From positions 6,599,017 to 6,663,016 of the forward strand of contig SCHM01000004.1 of assembly GCA_004123355.1 (NCBI GenBank): a stretch of 64,000 bases of DNA, written 5' to 3'. Source of the stretch: Amphirosellinia nigrospora. Taxonomy: Eukaryota > Ascomycota > Sordariomycetes > Xylariales > Xylariaceae. Positions 13,031 to 23,760 of this stretch are shown here, piece after piece; position 1 is the stretch's first letter; each line of letters starts with the position of its first letter. The translations under genes were made by a program, and so were the position numbers. Below the pieces are notes generated by a model. The model saw only the letters and a list, made by a program, of their open reading frames with translations. It ran no database searches and was not told the DNA's origin.

Positions 13031-15176
13031 ACTGCATTAGACGGGTGGGAATTGGCTCGAAAGTGTATCACAGGGTAGGAAGTGCGAATGGCCTTGACTT
13101 CAGCTGAATATCAAGGGCAGCTCAAATAAAGCACTGCAGATGAATCACAAAGACTTCAACTAGATTTCGCTATCTGCGCATTTGCCTTAGGTGACCTGAG
13201 CTTAAAGGGCGGGCGGGATCTGCACCCTTGATGCCGAGTCCGAAGGCCCACGCCGTTGCGTGGCGCAACAGCGTCGGAGGGCAAAGTTGCCGTTTCGGGG
13301 CAAGATGTATGTCATCTTCCCCAGTCCTACTTTCCAAAGCCGGTGTAAAGATAAGCGCTACCTTGATACACCAAATATGCATGTTTGGGCTGTGAATGTC
13401 TTCCGCGTCTTGCACCATCTCCGTCTCTCCTAGATGTGAAGAGGGGCGGAAGAAAGACAAGAGGTCATATGTGCTGCGACGGGTTAACTTTTACGAGTCG
13501 TAAACCGTAGGAGTAAAGGCCCGTTACATACAGGTCAGAGAATGTAGCGGGAGTTGGAGCCGGTAATGCCCCATGAAGCCCAAGCACTTCCATAACGCCT
13601 TCACAATGTACAGCTAGGATAGGGACGAGATTGTAAACGCCGGAGCATGAGATACGGGTACGCACGGGTCACGTCATAATTCGGGCAATTCAAATCTCAT
13701 CATGGCAGACACTCTAGTCCTCTAGGCCATTGTCAACATACACTAAGTATCTCTAGAGCATGTACCTGCATACCTTCTGGCTGCATCCCTCGTGGGTACG
13801 TATAATGAGTAAGTGACAGATGACTTCGCTTATTTCAGTTCAGTGCCACGGGATCTGCACGGGAGGCTTAAGACGGCATGATTAGTCTATATCAGCTAAG
13901 TCTGGAGAGAATATGGCGCGTCTTTTGAGGTGCCGGCGCCGACTCCCGTTCGTTCTAGTGGAAGTACATGGACAAGTATGCTTCTAGGGCCGAACTAGCA
14001 TACATCATCGCAGACTCCAACCGGACTTTTAATGCACCTAAGCTATTCAGCTATGCTCCAATCATACTAAGTACTGGAATAGCAATCTGTTTAAAAAGTG
14101 CTAAATCAAGGATTTGCCTAGCTCCCTGCTGTACATTAGAGGAAAATACGCACCTATACAAGCTGATGGGTATTTTTATAAGATACATACTTACCCAGGT
14201 AGATATAGGTACAGGGAGAATATCCCATGTTGGGCTCTAGATTTGCGTAAGCTCCCCACTGTCTCCCCCAGCTTCTCCAATTTAGATTCATGGTAATGTC
14301 CCCAGAGGTTGATTTGATCAAATCTACTATGTGGTTGCGTAGCTTGACTCTAATTCGGCTAATTCAATTCAAAAAATTGTAAAGACTTTAAGTCGTTTCA
14401 AGCTAACTTTTAGCGAAAACTTGGGGCCTGCTAAGGCGCGTCTTAACCAAGTATGGAGCACCGTGACAGTTTAATGCCGAAAGGTCTTAACTAGAACGAG
14501 CTAGACAGTGCTGTGCTGCAGAATCTCGTATCGGCAGTTGAAAAGGAAGAACTAAGCAGGAAAGCACAGTTCTTATTCAGCTGAAATAATTTCGTCGCGT
14601 TTAATTACATTAGAGGCCTTCCTCGATGCTTGACCCCAATATAAATAACACCCTACGTCCTAGGTCACATGGTTTCCGAACTTGTTGTCTCATACTGTAG
14701 CTAGCCCCATTGTATTGACACTACTTGTATATCCACCAGAAGCATGGGAGTTCAACCTGATATTGCTTATTTCTTCTATCAGACCTCGTATAATTCCTTA
14801 GAACGCAGTAGTTATATTCAACTCGGAACAAGACTGGGAACTTTAGCCGACGACTCCGAGTTACGCCGATTGCCGTGGTTCCGACTCCGAACGCTAGTGA
14901 ATCCCCGTACTACTGATTCCGAACCCGGGTCTAGGTTAATTTTGTTTAGCTAATTAGCCACCACCCTCAAGGTTCACCGGTCACGCTCCTGTAGAGCTCG
15001 AGCCTCTATACACTACATACTAATTGAATATGTAGACAATGAGCTCAGGATAACACTGTATGGATCGTCAAAAGTTGCTCGGAGGGATTCGTGTCCGATA
15101 AGAGAAAAAAGTTTTAAGACTTCTCGACCACATTAGCGTTATCCTAATCTAGGTATCATCCGTATAGTGGTCAAAA
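13031..15176. other. Intergenic region without a recognisable gene
   Basis: About 2.1 kb between the first P450 and the Diels-Alderase 3' end. Short open frames at 13,170-13,665 and 13,968-14,240 show no family features and I do not call them genes. Two features stand out. TCCGA/TCGGA elements lie at 13,239 and 13,274, about 210-245 bp upstream of the P450 start. A cluster of five such elements lies at 14,823-14,922. Confidence 0.5.
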
Positions 15177-16508
15177 TCAGTTTACTTTACGTAATTGCTC
15201 TTGAAAAGGGGTGAGTTCTTTGGGAAAGTCAGGGCCTCCGAGCGCGATTCCCTCATACTGACTCAGCCCTACATGACCACCCCTTGAGTGACCAGAGAAT
15301 CCACTGCCTCCGACTCCCTCCCCGAGGATGTATTCGAACCCAAGGTTAGCGTGTTCCACGAAGAAGGTGAAGTGACGCATGTTTGACGGAGACACAAGCT
15401 CCAATTGGAACCCGGTGACCTTGTCTTTGAGAGTACCTGTGACGGCCCCGCCATAAGTTTTCGTGACGAGAGCATAGTCATCTGTCTCAGAAGCAGTTCC
15501 GCTCGTGCTTCGGAATACTGGAGTACCGTCCTTGAAAAGAACGACCGACTGGTGTGTGAGACTTGGGTCCAGATTGGAAGTAAAGGAGAAATAGCTGAGT
15601 ACGAAAGGGCCCAACATGGCTCGCACCGCTTGAAGATTTCTCATACAAGTAAACCAACTACGCATGAGGTGACAGGTCAGTGGGCTGATATAAAACGAAG
15701 CCTTAGATGTAACTAACCTGAACGCGGACCAGAACCGCTCATGCCCACCCATCCCAGTCCATTGCACAGGGCTACCCTTAATCTCCACGTCGGTGTCCAC
15801 CGTTCCGGCTGGGATGGGTTGTGACCAGTGGTAGTAGGGAATCGGTGCTGTAGTCGCGTTCTCAGACGGCCACACATTCCCGTCTGCAGTCAGGGGTAAC
15901 GCTTTTGAACGAATCGTGACTCTGCCTTTGACAGTATCCGAATTCAGGGTGACTACGGCCTCAGTCATAAGCGGATTGACCTGGAAAGAAAAATAGTAAC
16001 CGTCCTTCTCGTCTATCCACAAGCCGCGAGTCCCCTCTGAGCATGTCTCGACGACGGAGCGCTCCGGGTAATACACCTCGTAAAAGCGTGAGCGGTTGGC
16101 AAATGCAAATTCGATTGACAGACGAAAGTTTCCGGTGCCTAGGATGGCATAGTTCGGATCACGGTAGAATCCGAAGACGAAGGACGACATGCCATCTTCA
16201 GAGACTCCATCAAATTCCCATTGCTCTCCTCCGGATGAGTTAAGTGGTTTGATCTTTGGCTCTTCAAGGCTACCTATTGCCTTAGTCTGGAAGTCCACAA
16301 TTTTCCTCCCTTTGGCCATCTCAAATGCCGTTAGGTTGCTTAGCCGGCAGCCGGCATTGGAGTCACCGTCCTCAACCGCGATAGGCAGTTGGTCGCCAGG
16401 GAGATTGTTATTCAACTCGCTCCAATGGGGTGGCCAAGCAGGCCAGCCATTGGTGGTAGCGAGGGCGGTCGCTAACAGCCCAGTGAAGGGTACAAGACGA
16501 ATCAGCAT
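15177..16508 (-). CDS. Diels-Alderase-like protein (CrtC/lipocalin fold, CghA/Fsa2 type)
   Basis: Members of this family catalyse intramolecular Diels-Alder cyclisation of polyene tetramates made by PKS-NRPSs, giving trans-decalins. The start at 16,508 gives [19 protein letters not shown], which resembles a signal peptide. There are two exons, 16,508-15,718 and 15,657-15,177. The 60-bp intron runs GTTAGT to CGTAG, giving about 423 residues. Family signs are [20 protein letters not shown], resembling the WYFDGIS region of Fsa2, then [10 protein letters not shown], then [10 protein letters not shown] joined across the intron to AVRAMLGPF. The frame is intact. It stands head-to-head with the trans-ER, which supports co-regulation. 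Assignment is by remembered family similarity; a related AttH/CrtC-like isomerase is the main alternative. Confidence 0.8.
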   Translation of the reverse strand: MLIRLVPFTGLLATALATTNGWPAWPPHWSELNNNLPGDQLPIAVEDGDSNAGCRLSNLTAFEMAKGRKIVDFQTKAIGSLEEPKIKPLNSSGGEQWEFDGVSEDGMSSFVFGFYRDPNYAILGTGNFRLSIEFAFANRSRFYEVYYPERSVVETCSEGTRGLWIDEKDGYYFSFQVNPLMTEAVVTLNSDTVKGRVTIRSKALPLTADGNVWPSENATTAPIPYYHWSQPIPAGTVDTDVEIKGSPVQWTGMGGHERFWSAFRLVTSKASFYISPLTCHLMRSWFTCMRNLQAVRAMLGPFVLSYFSFTSNLDPSLTHQSVVLFKDGTPVFRSTSGTASETDDYALVTKTYGGAVTGTLKDKVTGFQLELVSPSNMRHFTFFVEHANLGFEYILGEGVGGSGFSGHSRGGHVGLSQYEGIALGGPDFPKELTPFQEQLRKVN

Positions 16509-16801
16509 TGTAACGTCTGGTAATAACTATGCGTGGTTTGGGACGATGTCAGGGCCACATGAACACAAGAAGGAACTGCCTACTATATGCTGTAGATACT
16601 GGGTTATTAAATTTATGCGTTCGGTCTTATTGCAACAGACAGATGCACAACGGGTCTCCGAACTAATCGGACTCAGAACATGGCAGCGTTGTGTGGGTGT
16701 ATAATGTGGGTGTATAAAACGGCGCTGAAGGCTTGAGGGAGGAGGGGGGGAGTTTAGCAATTGACAGAGCCACTTCCGCCCATAACATTTCCAGTCTCAA
16801 A
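16509..16801. promoter_or_regulatory. Divergent promoter of Diels-Alderase and trans-ER
   Basis: A 293-bp shared promoter. It holds the palindrome TCCGA-ACTAA-TCGGA at 16,657-16,671. It also holds a perfect tandem copy of the 13-mer TGTGGGTGTATAA at 16,692-16,704 and 16,705-16,717. The second copy carries a TATA-like TATAAAA about 85 bp before the ER start codon. The palindrome shares its half-sites with the PKS and first P450 upstream regions. Confidence 0.5.
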
Positions 16802-17940
16802 ATGTCGACCGCCGTTTCGTTGCCGAAAGCCCGTACCGCCATCGTTGAGGGCAATGATCACCGTCTCCGGATCGAGCACGATGTTCCGCTCCCCACCCTC
16901 CGATTAGGCGAGATGTTGGTCAATGTGAAGGCCGTCGCTATCAATCCATGTGATTACAAGATGCACGAGCGTTTCCCCTGTCCCGGAGCAGTCGACGGTT
17001 GCGACTTTTCTGGGGTTGTTGTTGATCTCGGTTCCGGCGTGGCAAATTTTAGTGTCGGAGACAGAGTCTGTGGGGCAGTCCACGGCTCGAATCCGATTCG
17101 GCCCGAGTCCGGTGCCTTCGCCGATTACATAGTGGCCGAATCCGAGTTCACACTGAAAGTCCCGGCAGACATGTCATTCGAAACGGCAGCCGGATTGGGC
17201 GTGACCGGTCTGGCGACACTTGGCATGGCGCTCTTCAAGACGTTGGCATTGCCGGGGACCTTACAGGAGCCGGCGACAAAGCCGCGGACGGTGCTTGTCC
17301 ACGGAGGTAGCTCCTCGGTCGGAACAATGGCGATGCAGTTGGTGAGACTGTGAGTGTTTGCATCTATCTCACACAAGACTACATCATGCGGCTAACAGAT
17401 TCTGAAAGCACCGGACATATACCTATAACTACTTGTTCGCCAAGGAACTTTGCCTTAGCTAAAAGTTTCGGTGCGGAGGAGGTCTTTGACTACAACTCTC
17501 CAGACTGCGCCAAAGACATTAAGGCCTACACCAAAAACACTCTCTCCTACGTGCTTGACCCATTCACCGATGCTAAGAGCGTGGCTCTCTGTTATGGGGC
17601 CATGGGCCGTGCCGGGGGGCGCTATTCCTGCTTGGAGATGTACCCAGACTACATCCTCGAGCGCAAATCAATCAAGGTAGGCTTCGTTATGGGTCCTGCT
17701 CTTCTGGGTCACCGGCTCGAGTTGAGCGACGGTTACGAGAGAGAGGAAGATCCCGACATGCGTGCGTTCGGCGTGCAGTGGTACCAGGGTGTGCAGAAGA
17801 TGCTTGATGAGGGAAAACTAAGACCACATCCATTGAGGGTGTTGGGTCACACGTTCGAATCGGTGCTAGAAGGGGTTGCAATGCTAAAGCAAAAGGCAGT
17901 ATCCGGCGAAAAATTAGTTGTGGTCTTTGGTAGCACTTAA
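16802..17940 (+). CDS. Trans-acting enoyl reductase (MDR family, LovC/TenC type)
   Basis: An NADPH-dependent medium-chain reductase that works in trans with a PKS lacking its own ER. It starts at the ATG at 16,802 (context AAAATGTCG). A 59-bp intron (17,350-17,408) uses GTGAGT and an AAG acceptor, restoring RLTGHIPITTCSP. The product is about 359 residues, the usual length. Visible features are NVKAVAINPCDYKMHE near the N-terminus, the nucleotide-binding VLVHGGSSSVGTMAMQLV just before the intron, and AKSFGAEEVFDY after it. The frame is intact. Its presence beside an ER-less PKS-NRPS is a strong contextual match. Unrelated quinone-reductase-like proteins share the fold, but the context argues for the trans-ER role. 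Confidence 0.9.
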
Positions 17941-18096
17941 TGACTAGGCGCCGATCTTCGCTTCGGCATTCGGTGGACTCTAACATGCGGATTATCTTAC
18001 ATTGTTGTTGTTGTGTGGCACATCAGTGCACTTATAATTGGCGCAACCCGGCCTAATAGCCTATTCCACTTAGCAGTGCAGAAAGGACATGTCAAA
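17941..18096. promoter_or_regulatory. Short promoter of the second P450
   Basis: 156 bp between the trans-ER stop and the P450 start. The start context GTCAAAATGC is good for a fungal initiator. I see no clear copy of the TCCGA/TCGGA palindrome here. Confidence 0.35.
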
Positions 18097-19758
18097 ATGC
18101 AGAACATAGCGACGATTGTTTTTGCCGTTGTGGTAGCCGCGTGCTACTTCGTCTACTCTTTCATCTATTCTAATAGCCTAACCGCGAGGAAGCGGGCTCT
18201 GGAACACATTCCAGAGCTCCGGTTTGAGAAAGATGATACCCCTGAGCGATACAGAAGCGACACCCGCTCCCTTCTGAGGTTGGGATACGAGAAGTACCTT
18301 CAACATGGCGTTCCATTTCAGATGCATAACCCAGTCGGCGAGTTAGGGAATCAAGTCATTCTTCCCGTAAAATATTTAGACGAAGTCAAGCGGGCCCCTA
18401 GGTCGCTGTATAGTTTTGAAGCCTTCTCTGAAAAGCTATTTCTCTTGAATTATTTTAATTCCCCTCGTCAGACGGATGCTGTTACGTACGCTACGAGACT
18501 TGACATTAATAGGAACCTAGGTGAGGATGTTCACTCACATGTACTTCGCGTGTCATGGTGTCCTCGGACCGGTTAAAAAGGCTGATGTTTTATCAAAATA
18601 TTATAGACAAAGTGATCAACGGGCTCTGGGCCGAGTCCGAGCAGCTACTGAAGGAAACAGTTCCCGCAACTGGTTGGAAGACAGTTGCTGGGGGAGCTTA
18701 CCTGCAGCATCGTGGCGCGCACGATGTCATATATACTCGTGGGCCCCGCTATGCCGAAACCCTGAATGGCAAAGAATTGCGATCGAGGCAACCTTCGCTA
18801 TCGTTGAAGCTTCTTTAGGTCTTCGATCTAGGTACACGCCAAACTGGAGATGGTTAGCAAAATGGCAGGATGGTACCGCAACGAAACTCGACGAGATTCG
18901 AAAAAAGTCCAGGGAGCTGATTAAGCCGTTGTATGACGAACGAAGCCAAGCGCTCAAGAAGAAAGAGAACTCAAGCTTTTACGACACCATATACTGGACT
19001 ATGAACAAGCGGAAGGTTGATAAGTCGCTTGATGGAATCGTGGACCAGCAATTGTTTTTGACCCTGACATCTATACACACTACGGCAGGGACCTTGCAGT
19101 CGATCTTGTTCGACTGGCTCGACCATCCCGAGTATCATGCCGAGATCAAGGCGGAAATAAACGAGGCTTTGGCTGAGGTTAAGGCTTCCGATGGGAAATG
19201 GACCCTGCAACGAGTTGCCGCAATGAAAAAGTTGGATAGCTTCATGAAGGAGAGCACACGAGTAAACCCCGTTGGATTCAGTAAGAAACCCTTGGCCAAG
19301 GCTAATTTAGCATATTACATTGTACACCGCTAATTCCATGATTAGTGACTGTTCAACGCTACGCACAGAAGTCTCATACATTCAAAGACGGCTTTACCCT
19401 CCCGGCTGGCACTGTATTCCAGTTTCCTATGGACGCTGTCCATCACGACCCGAACCTTTATCCGGAGCCTGAGAAGTTTGATGCCTACCGATTCTATGAC
19501 CTTCGCGAAAGGATAGACCCAAACCAGTTCCATTACGGGTTCGTCTCTGATATGACTCTTAATTGGGGCGCTGGTGCGCATGCCTGTCCAGGACGGTTCC
19601 TCGCGGCTTTGGTTTTGAAATTTGCGCTGATCTTGCTAATCACCCGTTACGAGGTTGAATTTGAGGAACCCCACGCACAGAAACGGCCAGAATACTGCGT
19701 GGACAACTCGAGGAGGGAGGATCCCATGATGAAAGTAGCTCTGAAGGCCCGAAATTAA
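18097..19758 (+). CDS. Cytochrome P450 monooxygenase, second
   Basis: A haem-thiolate monooxygenase with an N-terminal membrane anchor (NIATIVFAVVVAACYFVYSF, residues 3-22). Exons are read as 18,097-18,520, 18,607-19,280 and 19,346-19,758. The introns run GTGAGG...TTATAG and GTAAGA...GATTAG. ExxR is in MKESTRVNP (around 19,250). The oxygen-binding helix region includes SIHTTAGTL, and the haem loop WGAGAHACPGRF is complete (around 19,565-19,600). Two frame changes about 40 bp apart, near 18,708 and 18,750, put SYILVGP in a different frame from both sides. One extra base plus two lost bases gives 503 codons plus stop, a normal P450 length. It follows the trans-ER on the same strand. In pyridone pathways a second P450 can expand the tetramate ring, but nothing here shows that. 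Confidence 0.83.
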
Positions 19759-21394
19759 GCACTTGTTGGTGTACAGGGTAAATGGAGGATACGTGAAGGC
19801 AGAATCCGAGGGTTAATAACGGTTCCGGTTCCAATCTGTCACTTTTACAAAATTGTTGTCAGCTCCAAGGGGTAGAGGCTAGAACAGAGCCTAGGAAACT
19901 AGGACCGATGAGACCGCGGCGTCGTTTATGCATTGATCGCTATAGGCTGTCGGCCGACGCTTTCGTGCCGAATATACTAGACCGGCAGTGCTAGCATCTT
20001 TATATACAGGTTTATGTTGATTTTTGTTGTCACAAAAGGCTCTTAATACCTGGTATTGTAGGCTAGCGTCCAGTTTCTAGTCATATTCTAGATTGGCCAC
20101 ATTGTTCTAGAGGCCTTAATAATCTAGTATTTACTCACCACAAGCTATATTTAATCACTCATATAACTGAGGAAGTTTAAATCAGAATTAAATACAACAA
20201 ATTACAACCAAATTTAACTGAGTGCTGTACGTCATGCTCGTATGACATCATCCATGATAAGTAAATTCCCTCAGGTTTATGTAGAGAAGCTACCTAGTCT
20301 AACGATGCATATGACATAAGGCGTATATATACGGCTTAGGGTTGTTATCCCCTAAGTCAACCTCGTTTTTTCAATCTATACAGGTAGCCCCTAAGGAGTG
20401 TCACGCCGACTACATTGTACAGCTAATTTCTTTATATCATGGGAAGCGTAACAGGCAGGGGGGCGGGCTGGGGACGGCGTCTTTGTCATAGGCTCCTATA
20501 AACTTACTACCTATATATTAAGCTGCTGGTATTTTCATTATCTCTTTTAATACTATGAACATTATACATGTTACCTCTGATGTGTAACGAGAGTCCGTGC
20601 TTAAGGGCATGGAAAGATATTAAATTCACAAAAGTGGAATAGAAAATCCCTAGTTTACTGTTTGAAAAGTAGTTTCCTTTCGTTGCCTTGCCTGCCTTGT
20701 GTTATTTGCCCTTTCGTTTTTCTTACAGCTATTTTGAAGGTTAACGAGTCCCATGTTGGAAAGATTAGGCTTCGGGATACGGAATGTCAAATTTCTATGA
20801 TGCGACATATCATAAGTAACCTTCCACCCTTAGATCTATAAGCTTGTTCTTAGGTATGTATGGCATATCACCAAGAGTGCTTCTGGCAACGTCGGCGCAA
20901 GGTCTTTGTAGGTGTTGTATGTCCTTTAGGGTAGGTCCGGCGTTGCTGCATCAAAAACTTTGAATGGGGAACATTTCCCGTTTTGGCGATAGTCGCAGAC
21001 CATGCGCATTGTTGATTGGCTGTCCAACCTAACCCGATATTTCGGCCCGGCGTGTGTTGGGTCTAATGATCCTTGATCTTGCTATTACCGGTTAAACCCT
21101 TCCTTTTTAATACTAGCCTACAATCCTCTCATAATAATATTCCGCGATGAATTAACGTTAAATAAATGATGATGTTGATTGGAAACAAGAATAGAATAAA
21201 GTGAAGTGGCTGTGGAGCCTATATATAAATCAATACATCCTATGTATTCCACATAAGTTATTTATAGATTCGCTATAGTATCAATCGTATTGCACCCTGC
21301 CAATCGCTATCGGTGCTGATATCTTATTATTTACCAGATGAAGCTGCCCCACGTCCAGATATGCTGACCGAATTTCTTTCGCTCGTGAATTAGA
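19759..21394. other. Intergenic region, nothing recognised
   Basis: About 1.6 kb, moderately A+T-rich, with no open frame, tRNA or repeat that I can support. It separates the PKS-NRPS gene group from the aldo/keto reductase and may mark a cluster boundary. Confidence 0.5.
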
Positions 21395-22742
21395 TTACGA
21401 GTGTCCTTGTATGGACCTAGGCAGATACGGCTCTTCTAAATATGCCTCTTCTTCCGCTGTCAGCTCCTTACCCAATGCCCCGAGCGCTTCATCGATTCGT
21501 TCCGGGGTACTGAATCCGATAATGGACGACGTAACCCTCCGATTAAGCCAGGCGAGCCCAACGTGAGACACTGGCCATCCACGTTTATCGGCAACTTGTG
21601 CCACCCTCTCGAGGATGTCGGGTGAAGCGATATCATCCCCGCGCTCGTAAAAGCCACCTCCTTCGCTAACGGATGTTCGCACGGTGTTAGTGCGAGCCGT
21701 CAGACTCCGTGCCAACCTGCCACCCGCTAAAGGAGCCCACTGTGAGATATATATAGTACGTAGTGGTACAACAATAGAGTGGACAGGGGGTTCAGCGTAC
21801 AGGTATAAGTCCTACGCCGGTAAGCTCGCAGTATTTGTTCATCTCCCTCTCTTCCTCGCGATATAGGAGATTATAATGATTCTGCATTGATATGAATTTC
21901 GTCCATCCATTTCTCTCTGCAGTATGCTGAAGCATGGCGAACTGATGTGCCCACATGGAGCTGGCGCCAATGTAGCGGACCCTACCGGCCTTCACTACGT
22001 CGTGTAGCGCCTCCATCGTCTCTTCGGGAGAGACTGTCGCGTCGAATCGGTGGATCTGAAGAACGTCTATGTATGTTGTATTTAAACGTTCAAGAGATGC
22101 CTCGACCGCGTTGAAGATAGCCGTCCGGGATAGACCTGTGTTCACGTTCAGCCTCAGGGGTGGTTAACTTGGGAGATCATGATTAGCAACCTGCCCCACT
22201 GGTTAACGTAGTCCTTGCTAGAATCCGCAAGATCGTTATGCATTAGAACAGCTGCGCCGGGATCGTAATGCTCGTCGTCGCAGACGACACGAAAGCACTT
22301 GGTCATTAATACGACTTTCCGGCGAGGTATGTCGTATTTGCGTAGAGCTTTGCCCATCACTCGCTCGGATTCACCATTCGAATACGCATTTGCCGTGTCC
22401 CACTATTAAAAATTAGATACATATAAAGCATGCAAGCAGGAGTTCGGAGCTCACCGTGTTGATGCCGCGATCGTAGGCAGCTTTCAGCAGACTCAAGGCC
22501 TAAATCAATGTTAAGGACTATGACACCGATCATACATGGGGTTGTTGAGATCGTAGACCTACCTTATCCTCTTCTAAAACCCATGGTAGCCATTGAGAGC
22601 TTCCCAAGTGCGCCCCTCCTAGTATCGGGTTTGACACACGTAATCCACTATTCCCTAGCCTCCGGTAGGAAGCTCTTGTGCGAGAAACCGACTGCCGAAG
22701 TGCATGAGGCACCGTAGCTAGCTGTGAAATAGAAGACTTCAT
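21395..22742 (-). CDS. Aldo/keto reductase
   Basis: An NADPH-dependent oxidoreductase of the AKR superfamily (yeast Aad/YakC-like subgroup). Exons are read as 22,742-22,563, 22,499-22,455, 22,402-22,195, 22,135-21,801 and 21,739-21,395. Joining them gives an uninterrupted protein. Markers are [12 protein letters not shown] at the N-terminus, [17 protein letters not shown] with the catalytic Asp and Tyr region, [11 protein letters not shown], and [16 protein letters not shown]. The third intron (22,136-22,194) is read as a rare GC-AG intron (donor GCAGGT); the others are GT-AG. No frame change is needed. It could tailor either the PKS-NRPS or the NRPS product. It lies head-to-head with the NRPS across about 1 kb, so co-expression is plausible but not shown. 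Confidence 0.88.
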
Positions 22743-23760
22743 TCCTACTGGTGATGATTCCCGACGTAGATAATGAAGATAAGAGATGACAGGTCTCCGG
22801 CGGTGTTGAACATTAGTCGACGGTGAATCAAGTCGAGGGTTTCAAGGTCTCAGGGCCTGCCTAATAACTTCCTAGTGCACTAATAAATAACGAATCAAAG
22901 GGCCACAGAAGGGGTCTTCGATACCCTGCATGGCACTTGAACACTAATAACGATGGAATTCCGGCGTCACAACGCTAGCAGCTATTGAATATCTTATTTT
23001 GAAGATCTATGTACGTTGAGAGTAAGGCTTGAAACTTCTTATACGAAGGGAGGAGGTTATTATTAGTCTACTAGATCAGACGGGACCGAGATGACGATCA
23101 TTAGCCCGAAGCCACCCAGGTCCGTGGGCACGCTGCCCCATGTCGCGTTAGCTGAGATGCTCACCGATGAGGCGGAAGCTGAACCTGGTTATCGGTGGAT
23201 CGGATTGAGAAAGGACGGCTCGCTATTGGCTGCGTATTATCATTACCTAATTGCAATATCGACGCCGAAGGCACATAGAAGACGACTAGCTTGTCGCCTT
23301 GTTTTTTCTGCTGCTTCGGCGAAGGATTCTAGAGCCTGACCGTTTCGGGCCCAGCACTCCCGAACAGGAGTGGGCCAGCCAAGAAACGACGCTCCGGCCA
23401 AGAATGTGCTAGGGCCCTATTACATCAAAGTTGAATAGAGTGATTATATAAAATGCAAAAGGGCTGAGAGACAAAACGGAATTAGATTACAAAGTTTGGC
23501 GGCATCTAGAATATAATCCTTGACCTCTTACTTTATCTGTAAGATTTTATCTGGTCGTTTTGTTTAACGTTGAAAGAGTAGATTTTGATAGTTTAAGGCC
23601 GGAGTAGGAAAACGCCAAGATCAACTTACATCAACGTTTGTGCTCACAAGTTTAGCACGTCGCAAATACAGAATCTCTACTGAGGTTATCAATAATTGAA
23701 GAATAATCGGATTAAATTTGTCTTCATTTCTAGACGAATTGTGTCGCAAGATCATCCAAT
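22743..23760. promoter_or_regulatory. Divergent upstream region of aldo/keto reductase and NRPS
   Basis: About 1 kb between two divergent starts. It holds a short open frame at 23,091-23,339 (82 codons) that matches no family I know and that I do not call. Weak CGGAG elements occur around 22,795 and 23,600. No TATA box could be assigned with confidence. Confidence 0.35.

Noticed and set aside
13170-13665. Two minus-strand open frames upstream of the first P450
   Set aside because: They lack family features and look like chance frames; the region is better read as promoter.
23091-23339. 82-codon open frame upstream of the NRPS
   Set aside because: No recognisable domain, no conserved pattern and no supporting context; kept only as a note in the intergenic entry.
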